Assembly: GCA_018399855.1 (NCBI GenBank) | Contig: JAGYNX010000038.1 | Span: 1 to 11,525 of the forward strand | Source: Spirochaetota bacterium | GTDB lineage: Bacteria > Spirochaetota > UBA4802 > UB4802 | Length of the DNA stretch: 11,525 nt | Reading direction: 5' to 3' | Shown: positions 5,322 through 11,525 of the stretch, in pieces | Layout of the letters: every line of letters begins with the position of its first letter | How positions within the stretch are numbered: the first letter of the stretch is position 1 | The notes under the pieces: generated by a model | Database searches by the model: none | Told to the model about the DNA's origin: nothing | What the model saw: the letters and a program-made list of their open reading frames with translations, nothing else | Position numbers and translations under genes: made by a program

Positions 5322-6503
5322 ATGACAGTTTCAACATACATCATGGATTCAATGGAAAAATCATCATGGATTCGAAAGATGTTCGAAGAAGGCGCCAAGC
5401 TTAAGGCAAAACATGGCGAGGACAACGTGTTCGATTTCAGCCTGGGAAATCCCGATGTGCCGCCACCTGAGAAGTTCTACGAGGTGATCAAAGACCTCGC
5501 CAGTGAGAACACTCCTGGCATTCATGGATATATGCCCAATGCCGGCTACCCGGGCGTTCGCGAAGCTATTGCAGGCAAGGTGAGCAGGGAACACGGATTG
5601 GAAATACTGGGTTCTCATATCATCATGACCTGCGGTGCCGCGGGAGGACTGAATGTTGTACTTAAAACCATTCTCAACCAGGGCGACCAGGTAATCGTTC
5701 CCCGGCCATATTTCGTTGAATACGGCTTTTACATCACCAACCATGGTGGAAAGATGGTGCTGGCCGATACGAAGGAAGACTTCTCCCTTGATGTTGATGC
5801 CATTAAAAACGCTATCACCGATAGAACCCGGGCAATTCTCATCAACTCACCCCATAACCCTACTGGCAGGGTCTATCCCGAACACACCATCAGGGAACTG
5901 GGAAGCATTTTATCCGATATAAAGAAGAAATCCGGACGCATCATATATCTTATCGCCGATGAGCCATACCGTGAGATAGTATACAACGGGGTTGAAGTTC
6001 CAAGTATTTTGAAAAACTATACTTATTCCATAGTGGTTACCTCATATTCAAAATCACTTTCCCTTCCTGGTGAACGTATTGGCTACGTGGCCCTGAATCC
6101 TGCCATTCCAGGCGTGGATAACCTTATGTCCGGCTGCATTTTAAGCAACAGGATACTGGGATACGTAAATGCCCCCGCATTTATGCAGCGGGTTGTGGCC
6201 CAGTTAACAGAAGAAACGGTACACATTGAAGCATACCAGCGCCGGAAAGATGTACTTACAGAAGGGTTGCGCAAGGCGGGATATTCATTCACCGACCCTG
6301 AAGGGGCATTCTATATTTTCTGTAAGTCACCGATGGAAGATGACGTGGCATTCGTGAAGCATCTTCTGAATTTTAATATCCTGGCAGTGCCCGGCAGCGG
6401 TTTTGGCGGACCCGGGTATTTCAGGCTCACCTATTGCATTCCCGAAGAAGTAATAAGGCGATCCCTGCCTGGTTTTGACGAAGCCATGAAAACATTAAAA
6501 TGA
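5322..6503 (+). CDS. Class I/II PLP-dependent aminotransferase
   Basis: The 393-residue protein has the complete fold-type I aminotransferase signature (COG0436, AspB family). SPHNPTG (176-182) has Asn179 contacting PLP. IADEPYRE (211-218) carries Asp213, which pairs with the pyridine nitrogen. SYSKSLSLPGERIGY (241-255) contains the Schiff-base Lys244, and YFRLTYC (366-372) has Arg368, which binds the substrate carboxylate. Length and motif order are normal. Such enzymes transfer amino groups between amino acids (Asp, Ala or aromatic) and 2-oxoglutarate or pyruvate in the cytoplasm; the substrate cannot be chosen from sequence alone. GGAG (5312-5315) is 6 nt before the ATG. A signal-peptidase-like gene follows after 13 bp, so the two share a transcript. 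Confidence 0.95.
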   Translation: MTVSTYIMDSMEKSSWIRKMFEEGAKLKAKHGEDNVFDFSLGNPDVPPPEKFYEVIKDLASENTPGIHGYMPNAGYPGVREAIAGKVSREHGLEILGSHIIMTCGAAGGLNVVLKTILNQGDQVIVPRPYFVEYGFYITNHGGKMVLADTKEDFSLDVDAIKNAITDRTRAILINSPHNPTGRVYPEHTIRELGSILSDIKKKSGRIIYLIADEPYREIVYNGVEVPSILKNYTYSIVVTSYSKSLSLPGERIGYVALNPAIPGVDNLMSGCILSNRILGYVNAPAFMQRVVAQLTEETVHIEAYQRRKDVLTEGLRKAGYSFTDPEGAFYIFCKSPMEDDVAFVKHLLNFNILAVPGSGFGGPGYFRLTYCIPEEVIRRSLPGFDEAMKTLK

Positions 6504-6516
6504 GGACATATACTTA

Positions 6517-7038
6517 ATGGAACTGTATACTTCCAGGGAAAAACCCTACAGGAAACTGGCACTGCTGGCCCTGGTTCTATCAGGTATCCTGATGGGGGTG
6601 ATACTCACGCGTATCTTTATCACACCATTTCAGCTTACCGATAATACCATGGAACCCACCATCATGAAGGGTGAAACCGCGTGGTTCCTCACCACCGGCA
6701 CACCGGGAAAAGGTGATATTGTTCTCTACGAGAGTCCTCTTCAATCCGATCATTACATCACTGGCAGAGTAATCGCACTGCCTGATGACATGGTTGAAGT
6801 ACGCAAAAAGACCATCCTTGTGAACGGAAAAGCACTGAAAGGTGACTGGGAAGTAACATGGGAGGATAAAAGACAGTTCCCCGCAAAGTTCACCCTCAGG
6901 GATTCCATGCCCCCCATGAAGATGCAGATAAGGAACTTCTTTATACTCTCTGACAATCTCGATTTCAGCATGGACAGCCGAACCTTCGGTCCTGTGGACA
7001 GGGATAAGATTGAGGGTACCTTTCTTTTCAAGAAATAA
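6517..7038 (+). CDS. Signal-peptidase-I-like membrane protein, catalytic dyad apparently lost
   Basis: The 173-residue protein has a short basic N-terminus, one membrane helix (about 13-31) and an S26-type periplasmic domain. Recognisable boxes are TDNTMEPTIMKGE (41-53), KGDIVLYESP (65-74), YITGRVIALPDDMVEV (80-95) and LSDNLDFSMDSRTFGPV (144-160). In active signal peptidase I the first box reads G-S-M-x-P-T with a Ser nucleophile; here it is N-T44-M. The third box normally carries the Lys general base in Y-I/V-K-R; here the aligned residue is Gly83 (TGRVI). A Ser-His variant is also not apparent. The protein is therefore either a non-proteolytic homologue or a very divergent enzyme. TGAGGA (6501-6506), overlapping the aminotransferase stop codon, is the ribosome site, so translation is probably coupled. 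The genome presumably has an active LepB elsewhere. Confidence 0.85.
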   Translation: MELYTSREKPYRKLALLALVLSGILMGVILTRIFITPFQLTDNTMEPTIMKGETAWFLTTGTPGKGDIVLYESPLQSDHYITGRVIALPDDMVEVRKKTILVNGKALKGDWEVTWEDKRQFPAKFTLRDSMPPMKMQIRNFFILSDNLDFSMDSRTFGPVDRDKIEGTFLFKK

Positions 7039-7108
7039 GATATAGACTCAATATTTATTTCATACAGCGACACAACCAAATGGAGAGAACCCCTGTTCAG
7101 TTTTCGGG

Positions 7109-7993
7109 TTAGTCAATATTTTCGTCTGTATCTTTACTTTTTTTATCATTTTCATCTTTAAACAGGTTCTCCACGGTATCAACCTGTGCTCTTGTTTCAC
7201 GGATTCGCTTCTTACGGGCAAGGGTGTATATATTATCATCCATCTCTTTCATTACCCAGTACACCGACTCTATTTCCGAAGCCCGTATGATCGCATCGAG
7301 GGCTTCGATTCCCATGGCACGTGCAGCATAATGGGTTGCCCAGTAGCGAACCTCGGGATTTTTGTTCTGTAAGCCATTGAGCAGTATGTCACGGTTTTTT
7401 TCTTTTTCCTGGCCCGACACGTAGAGTACGTAAGCAGCGATGATGGCTACCGATGGATTTTCGTTACCCACCGCGAACTGTGACACGGCACTCACCGGGG
7501 CGTCATCACCCATGGCAGACGCTGTCTGCAACGCTTCCCAGCGCACCTCTTGTGATTCATCCTTCAACCCCATCTGCACAACTTCAACCATACTCTTCTT
7601 GTTATAAAAGCTGAGCGCGAAGATTATTGTCTTTCGAACCTTTGGTTTTTTTTCTTTCTTATACCGCTCGACAAGATATGGTACCGCCCGCTCATCTTCC
7701 AGCTTGCCAAGAGCCATCGCTGCTGCCTGCCGCACCCGTACTCCCAGGTTGCTGTCATTTGGTTCTTCGAACTCCTTGTCCAGGTATTCTACCAGTATCC
7801 AGAATGATGGCTTATATCCGGAATAGCCCAGATGATACATGGCATGAACCCTCTGCTTCCATGAGCCGTGCTTCAACCAGTGAAAATAATCAACGGCCCC
7901 CGCCGGCTTGGTAAATAATATAGATACCATCATCATGGAAACAAGTACTGATGGCAGGATCATTTTAAATGATATGGCCGCAAAGGATCTCAT
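7109..7993 (-). CDS. Exported HEAT-repeat protein
   Basis: The 294-residue protein starts with a Sec-type signal peptide: a weakly charged N-region, a hydrophobic core (about 11-27) and KPAGA before a likely cleavage after Ala33. The mature part is a series of about 30-residue helical HEAT/PBS-lyase-type repeats: WKQRVHAMYHLGYSG (45-59), VRVRQAAAMALGKLEDERAVPYL (85-107), PKVRKTIIFALSFY (117-130), QEVRWEALQTASAMGDD (148-164), PSVAIIAAYVL and PEVRYWATHYAARAMG (213-228). The C-terminal 40 residues are charged and probably disordered. Such proteins act as periplasmic scaffolds for protein-protein interactions; no enzyme activity is implied. GGGAG lies 6 nt before the ATG. The gene is convergent with the signal-peptidase-like gene (70-bp gap with no convincing terminator). 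Partners are unknown. Confidence 0.88.
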   Translation of the reverse strand: MRSFAAISFKMILPSVLVSMMMVSILFTKPAGAVDYFHWLKHGSWKQRVHAMYHLGYSGYKPSFWILVEYLDKEFEEPNDSNLGVRVRQAAAMALGKLEDERAVPYLVERYKKEKKPKVRKTIIFALSFYNKKSMVEVVQMGLKDESQEVRWEALQTASAMGDDAPVSAVSQFAVGNENPSVAIIAAYVLYVSGQEKEKNRDILLNGLQNKNPEVRYWATHYAARAMGIEALDAIIRASEIESVYWVMKEMDDNIYTLARKKRIRETRAQVDTVENLFKDENDKKSKDTDENID

Positions 7994-8040
7994 GAGTCAC
8001 TCCCGGGATAAAATTAGTATTCCAATACCGATATGATCCT

Positions 8041-8052
8041 ATGGTGTACCAT
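8041..8052. promoter_or_regulatory. Small palindrome ATGGT-GT-ACCAT upstream of the HEAT gene
   Basis: A 12-bp palindrome lies about 50 bp upstream of the HEAT-repeat start codon. I could not place a confident promoter in this stretch. It may be an operator, but it is short enough to occur by chance. Confidence 0.25.
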
Positions 8053-8085
8053 CACCCCGCATAATTGCAAGTAAAATACGAATTC

Positions 8086-8238
8086 ACCACAGAGTCTCAG
8101 AGAGACAGAGAAAGGATTTTTTATAATTGTCTATATGTTATATCAAAGCAGTATGCCGAATGAGAAAGCCTTATAGCCGTCATGATATGAAACGGTAAAA
8201 ATATATATTCCTTCTCTGTACCTCTGCGCCTCTGTGGT
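8086..8238. repeat. Long imperfect inverted repeat, MITE- or palindrome-like
   Basis: The left arm (8086-8116) begins ACCACAGAG and the right arm (8209-8238) ends CTCTGTGGT, its exact reverse complement. Inside, CAGAG and ACAGAGAA (left) match CTCTG and TTCTCTGT (right), so about 30-bp arms pair with only a few mismatches and a one-base gap. The 92-bp centre is AT-rich and has no ORF. The element lies between the 3' end of the GH57 operon and the HEAT gene promoter, so transcripts from the right would read into a large hairpin. CACAGAG-type palindromes of this kind recur in intergenic regions of many environmental genomes, in my recollection. No transposase is encoded. Confidence 0.65.
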
Positions 8239-8249
8239 TCTATTTATTG

Positions 8250-9794
8250 TTAAGTATACTTCCCAATGATGTCGGGGAATAGCGGGTATTCTTCTTTTCT
8301 GGATTCGGCGAATTGGGTGTCGGTATCATGGCGGGATATCTGGTCTGAGAGATGTTCGGCGGCGTGTATGTAATCATGCAGTCGATTCATGGCGAAATCG
8401 GGGGTGTGGCCGTTGGCGATCATGAATACCCAGTCTGATGCCTGGGCAAGGCAGATCTCACGTAACAGCTGCTCCCTGATGATCGCGGGAATGTCCCCGG
8501 TTTTCGATTTTAGATTATAATATATATCGTGAATTTTCGGATACAACCAGCCAAGTTGTGGGGGATACCATGTGGAAAACAGGCCTCCTCCCCCCCATGA
8601 AGATTCTGCCGGGGAAAATGAGAGCAGGTTGTTGTCATCGGCAAGTTGTCCGGGTGATTGCATGCGGGCGGAGGGTGATGTGCTGACCTGGCGGCATAGT
8701 TCTTCGATAAAAGTCGGTCCCTCAAACCACCAGTGACCAAAAAGCTCCATGTCGAATGGCAGTATAAATGCCGGTTGATCTACCCTGTCTTTAATTTCGA
8801 AGGACCTCTGGTGTATCTTATCCATGAAGTCTTTCGCGTGTACCCTGGCCTGCTGGCGGGCTGCATCCGGATCATACCAGTTTTTCTCCATGGTTTCGCC
8901 GGTAATGGCATACAGTTTCAGGCCAGCCGGTATTCTGTCTATCCCCTCTGATTCGAGAATTTCATCGGGCAGGGTATACATGTAATCATGATGAAATTCC
9001 CTGTAGCGGTAATCACCGGGGTAACCCTGCTGCGCAGACCAAACGGCCATTGACAGTACAGGATCCCTTGGGAAAAACACAAGTGATGAAGGGGCGATGG
9101 ATGGGGCAAAATGACCTGACCGGGGTGGATTTCCATTGAGGTAGACGGCCCTTGTGTCACAGAATGTATACTTGATTCCATTTTCTACAAGAATGTTGTC
9201 AAGACCCGTATAATATGCCATCTCGGGCATCCAGAAGCCTTCGGGAGATGCGCAAAAATGCTTTTTGAACACCTCCATTCCAATTGACACCTGCGTGTTT
9301 ACCAGTTCAGCCTGTGAACGATATGCGGGAAGAAGTGCATGGGTGGCAGCCGTGGTGATGAGTGTCAGGTTTCCCGAATCTGCGTGATTTTTAAAGCAAC
9401 GAAGAAGATCTCCCTCGTTCATTTCAAAGTAATCAAGTGCCTCATTCAGAAAATCCCGGTAAAATATACGGCTTTTTTTCTGTTCTGCTGTTTCATCTTT
9501 CGGTATATGTTCAAGAAGCCGCATCATGGTTTTTACCCAGCTTCGATACCTGTCCTGGTAATACCGGTCTGACAGCATCTGCATGAGGGTGGGGCTCAGG
9601 GATACTGTAATGTGAAAGGAAACCTGTTCATCATCAAGCCTGTCACAAACACGGAGAAGTGGAATGTAGCATTCGCTCATTGTCTGATACAGCCACAATT
9701 CTTCAAGTGGAAACCAGTGATGGGGAATACGGACATAAGGAAGGTGGGCATGCAGTACAAGTACTATTGAAGTATTTTCTTTTGATGAAGACAT
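8250..9794 (-). CDS. GH57 1,4-alpha-glucan branching-type enzyme
   Basis: The 514-residue protein matches glycoside hydrolase family 57 enzymes of the branching-enzyme type (about 520 residues in Thermus and mycobacterial relatives). Conserved regions appear in order: HAHLPYVR (15-22) in the N-terminal barrel; GFWMPEMAY (186-194), where Glu191 aligns with the nucleophile; FCDTRAV (211-217); and PFDMELFGHWWFEG (346-359), where Asp348 aligns with the acid/base. SSWGGGG (398-404) and QASDWVFMI (451-459) of the DUF1957-type C-terminal helical domain follow. All key residues are present, so it should be active. The likely reaction is forming alpha-1,6 branches in glycogen-like glucan, or a related alpha-glucan hydrolysis or transfer. 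It is cytoplasmic, with no signal peptide. The start is 2 nt after the DUF4912-like stop codon and has no clear ribosome site, implying translational coupling. Confidence 0.93.
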   Translation of the reverse strand: MSSSKENTSIVLVLHAHLPYVRIPHHWFPLEELWLYQTMSECYIPLLRVCDRLDDEQVSFHITVSLSPTLMQMLSDRYYQDRYRSWVKTMMRLLEHIPKDETAEQKKSRIFYRDFLNEALDYFEMNEGDLLRCFKNHADSGNLTLITTAATHALLPAYRSQAELVNTQVSIGMEVFKKHFCASPEGFWMPEMAYYTGLDNILVENGIKYTFCDTRAVYLNGNPPRSGHFAPSIAPSSLVFFPRDPVLSMAVWSAQQGYPGDYRYREFHHDYMYTLPDEILESEGIDRIPAGLKLYAITGETMEKNWYDPDAARQQARVHAKDFMDKIHQRSFEIKDRVDQPAFILPFDMELFGHWWFEGPTFIEELCRQVSTSPSARMQSPGQLADDNNLLSFSPAESSWGGGGLFSTWYPPQLGWLYPKIHDIYYNLKSKTGDIPAIIREQLLREICLAQASDWVFMIANGHTPDFAMNRLHDYIHAAEHLSDQISRHDTDTQFAESRKEEYPLFPDIIGKYT

Positions 9795-9796
9795 TA

Positions 9797-10258
9797 TCAG
9801 GATGATATCCGGTAATCTGACGCGTCCCTGCCCGTGGATTCTATTCCCGCCGATTCAAGCATATCCCCAGCAGCCGATCCGCCGAGCATGGAAGCTGCTT
9901 TTTCGGGGGAGTAGGGGATTTGTAGAGGTGCAGAAGTGAAAATGTGAACCCGCTCCCCATGATTCTTTTCCCGGGCAAATAGTTCAAATTCAATTCTAGA
10001 GCCTTCCAGTGACTCGTCAAGAGAAAGGGTCCAGTTGTTTTTCTGGCCAAATACATCATGTTCCTGTAAAGGAGTTTTACCTTCGTTCTGTATAGAATAC
10101 AGGGTGATAAAGAGGTGTGGTTCACCGTAGCTGTCACATGTACACTGGTCAGCAAGTGCTTTCCATTTTTTGTCTGTCAGGTGCCAGTGCAGGTGCACGA
10201 ATCCTGTTTCTGGCATATGCAGCGAAAAAAACCCGTTATCATTTTTTGTTTCCATCAT
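9797..10258 (-). CDS. DUF4912-like protein
   Basis: The 153-residue protein resembles DUF4912 proteins, which are often encoded next to GH57/DUF1957 genes. Seen here: an N-terminal strand block with VHLHWHLTDKKWKAL (21-35), HLFITLYSI (48-56), a DVFG segment, then IEFELFAREKNHGERVHIFTSAPLQIP (89-115), as in the family's final strands. The last 35 residues are Gly/Ser/Ala-rich and probably flexible. The pattern suggests a small beta-sandwich, possibly carbohydrate-binding (inference). The ORF starts ATGATG. GAAGGA (10262-10267) is 3 nt from the first and 6 nt from the second ATG, so the second (10255) is the more likely start. The gene sits 18 nt after the DUF2804 gene and 2 nt before GH57 in one operon. 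The family assignment is moderate. Confidence 0.7.
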   Translation of the reverse strand: MMETKNDNGFFSLHMPETGFVHLHWHLTDKKWKALADQCTCDSYGEPHLFITLYSIQNEGKTPLQEHDVFGQKNNWTLSLDESLEGSRIEFELFAREKNHGERVHIFTSAPLQIPYSPEKAASMLGGSAAGDMLESAGIESTGRDASDYRISS

Positions 10259-10276
10259 ATATCCTTCTTTTAATAA

Positions 10277-11311
10277 TTACCACCTGGCAAAGTGTTCTTC
10301 TGCCCATCCGATAATCCCTTTTATATTAACAGGTTTTCCTTTGTCGGGTATTACCATTCCGGTATATTCTCCAAACATCTGGTGAACTTCACTGCGAATT
10401 AACAGGAGATTCGTTTTTGCCTCACGTTCAAAAAATGGGGTGAAGGTGAGCTCCAGCTTGCCATCGTTTGATCCGAAATACCATGGTTTCATGTAATCGG
10501 ATGGATCATAGTTGAATTCAACCTGGTCAAGCTTGGTCATGGTACCATTGATAAAAAAACAGTTCTCAGTGGCGTAACTGAGATCTCCAAAACCCTTGCC
10601 GAGATTACACCCAAAAGTGGTTTTGCTGTCAAGATGGCCTGACGCGCTTGCCCAGTTCCAAAAACTGTTATAGTCCCAGACACCCCGTCCCCAGTCAAGG
10701 GTGGCAAGGGCACCGAGTTTTTTCATGTCATATCCATTTTTCCCAAATTTCAGGGTTCCCCGTACTGGCATGGCATTGATTTTCTGATTGTAATAGAACC
10801 GTTTCTTCCCTATGGGGGTGGACATAACGATACTGTCCATTGAATCCGGCTGGGTGATTTCCAGGTCTGCTGACAAGCCTTCTCCATTGTGGAAAGAGGG
10901 CCATTGCACGTTAACCAACCGTTTGCCTGGCATGCGGGTGAAATTTACAGTTGTATCACCATGTGAGAAATGGATATTACCTTCGCGGCTGGTTGTAGGA
11001 AGAGCACATCCCTTCCCGAAGGGAGTGAGGATGGTTTCTTCTACAATTGATTTTTTATGAAAATCAATAAAATATACAAACACAACACAGGCATACCCAA
11101 TATCAGATACCGTGGCGGAGAAGAAAAAATCCCTGGTAGTGAAACCATAATAGTCCCATTCCTTGATCCTGAGCTTGTTGAGGAATCTAAATGGATACAG
11201 TCGAATTTTTTCAGGATTATATTGCAGTACCTGTTTTTTTGAATAGCCACGATGGGAGAGTGTACCGTCGTTTTTGAGCAGTGTATCATTAATTTTTATC
11301 TGGTATTGCAT
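10277..11311 (-). CDS. DUF2804-family protein
   Basis: The 344-residue protein belongs to DUF2804, an uncharacterised family of probable beta-rich proteins. Characteristic segments are EWDYYGFTT (51-59), the long central strand region, LDWGRGVWDYNSFWNWASASG (205-225), EVHQMFGEYTGMV (308-320) and the C-terminal GWAEEHFARW (335-344). No signal peptide is present. The conserved tryptophans and Asp/Arg of the LDWGRG motif may line a ligand pocket, a role that has not been shown. A TTG immediately before the ATG could also initiate. I chose the ATG because the ribosome site GGAG (11320-11323) is then 8 nt away. It is the first gene of a three-gene operon with the DUF4912-like and GH57 genes, which hints at alpha-glucan or other carbohydrate metabolism. 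Confidence 0.9.
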   Translation of the reverse strand: MQYQIKINDTLLKNDGTLSHRGYSKKQVLQYNPEKIRLYPFRFLNKLRIKEWDYYGFTTRDFFFSATVSDIGYACVVFVYFIDFHKKSIVEETILTPFGKGCALPTTSREGNIHFSHGDTTVNFTRMPGKRLVNVQWPSFHNGEGLSADLEITQPDSMDSIVMSTPIGKKRFYYNQKINAMPVRGTLKFGKNGYDMKKLGALATLDWGRGVWDYNSFWNWASASGHLDSKTTFGCNLGKGFGDLSYATENCFFINGTMTKLDQVEFNYDPSDYMKPWYFGSNDGKLELTFTPFFEREAKTNLLLIRSEVHQMFGEYTGMVIPDKGKPVNIKGIIGWAEEHFARW

Positions 11312-11369
11312 CAACCTTTCTCCGTAATGATGTGATGTATTTGCGGGATTTAAAAATTATTAAGATAAG

Positions 11370-11397
11370 TGTATACATCACCTTTAGTGAAAGTCAA
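11370..11397 (-). promoter_or_regulatory. Putative promoter of the DUF2804-GH57 operon
   Basis: On the minus strand, TTGACT (11392-11397, five of six matches), a 16-bp spacer and TATACA (11370-11375, four of six) predict a start near 11363 and a leader of about 52 nt. The -10 overlaps a GTGTAT half-site (11369-11374), so a protein bound there would block initiation. Confidence 0.5.
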
Positions 11398-11445
11398 GTG
11401 AATTGTTGCAGGAAATGCTTCTATGCTCTTAACCAGTTAGATATG

Positions 11446-11471
11446 TATATACACTTTACAATGTGTATATA
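11446..11471. repeat. Inverted repeat TATATACAC-N8-GTGTATATA
   Basis: Perfect 9-bp arms (11446-11454 and 11463-11471) flank 8 nt (TTTACAAT). The inner hexamers ATACAC/GTGTAT recur in the neighbouring inverted repeat at 11483-11502 in the opposite orientation with the same 8-nt gap. It lies about 50 bp upstream of the predicted -35 of the DUF2804 operon. It is best read as an operator; a transcription hairpin is less likely because there is no adjacent gene end in the window. Confidence 0.55.
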
Positions 11472-11482
11472 TGACCGCACAT

Positions 11483-11502
11483 GTGTATGGAAATCAATAC
11501 AC
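11483..11502. repeat. Inverted repeat GTGTAT-N8-ATACAC
   Basis: GTGTAT (11483-11488) and ATACAC (11497-11502) flank 8 nt (GGAAATCA). This is the outward/inward reverse of the adjacent repeat, 20 bp away between equivalent half-sites (11463 to 11483), close to two helical turns. The rest of 11503-11525 shows nothing I can call. Confidence 0.5.
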
Positions 11503-11525
11503 TTTTGGAGCTCTTTACCTTTATT

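Noticed and set aside
7088..7110. AACCC/GGGTT inverted repeat between the convergent genes as a terminator
   Set aside because: The arms are 5 bp with a 13-nt loop and there is no adjacent T-run in the right place.
11312..11314. TTG start for the DUF2804 gene, giving one extra residue
   Set aside because: The adjacent ATG at 11309-11311 has a better distance from GGAG and is the stronger start codon; the TTG adds nothing to the protein.

Overview
The window looks like a chromosomal segment of a Gram-negative, chemotactic bacterium, most plausibly an uncultured member of the Spirochaetota. This rests on gene content: CheD, an HDOD protein, an orphan STAS protein, a GH57 branching-type enzyme next to a DUF4912-like protein and a DUF2804 protein, a lysine/alanine/glutamate-rich small protein, and a lipoprotein. 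The phylum is inference, because no rRNA or universal marker gene is present. Gene density is high. I see no tRNA, rRNA, CRISPR array, transposase or phage gene.

Left part (1-1106, minus strand): a 310-residue protein I do not recognise. A lipoprotein gene with a TTG start follows it, overlaps its end by 11 bp and runs off the left edge. The 219-bp gap at 1107-1325 is divergent and carries a perfect TTGACA box facing each way.

Signalling block (1326-4624, plus strand): cheD, an HDOD-domain gene, a zinc-ribbon/single-membrane-helix protein, a MidA-like methyltransferase that overlaps it by 20 bp, and, after a 245-bp gap with its own promoter-like sequence and a GC-rich palindrome, a STAS anti-anti-sigma-type protein. 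The STAS stop codon directly abuts the stop codon of a convergent gene for a low-complexity, EEKAPE-repeat protein (4625-4993, minus).

Middle (4994-7993): a 328-bp divergent regulatory region contains an 11-bp-period direct repeat and a palindrome. It precedes a class I/II PLP aminotransferase and, 13 bp later, a signal-peptidase-I-like membrane protein in which both positions expected to carry the Ser/Lys catalytic dyad appear substituted (Thr44 and Gly83). A secreted HEAT-repeat protein faces this pair convergently.

Right part (7994-11525): a 256-bp spacer holds a long imperfect inverted repeat with about 30-bp arms. It is followed by a tight minus-strand operon, read in the order DUF2804 protein, DUF4912-like protein, GH57 enzyme with intact catalytic motifs. 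The DUF2804 upstream region has a promoter and a cluster of GTGTAT/ATACAC half-sites that form two inverted pairs with identical 8-nt spacers. This looks like an operator array for an unidentified regulator. The GH57 enzyme suggests a role in alpha-glucan metabolism; the roles of the other two proteins are open.

The best candidates for something undescribed are the apparent pseudo-signal peptidase coupled to the aminotransferase, the GTGTAT operator array, and the DUF2804/DUF4912/GH57 operon as a functional unit.
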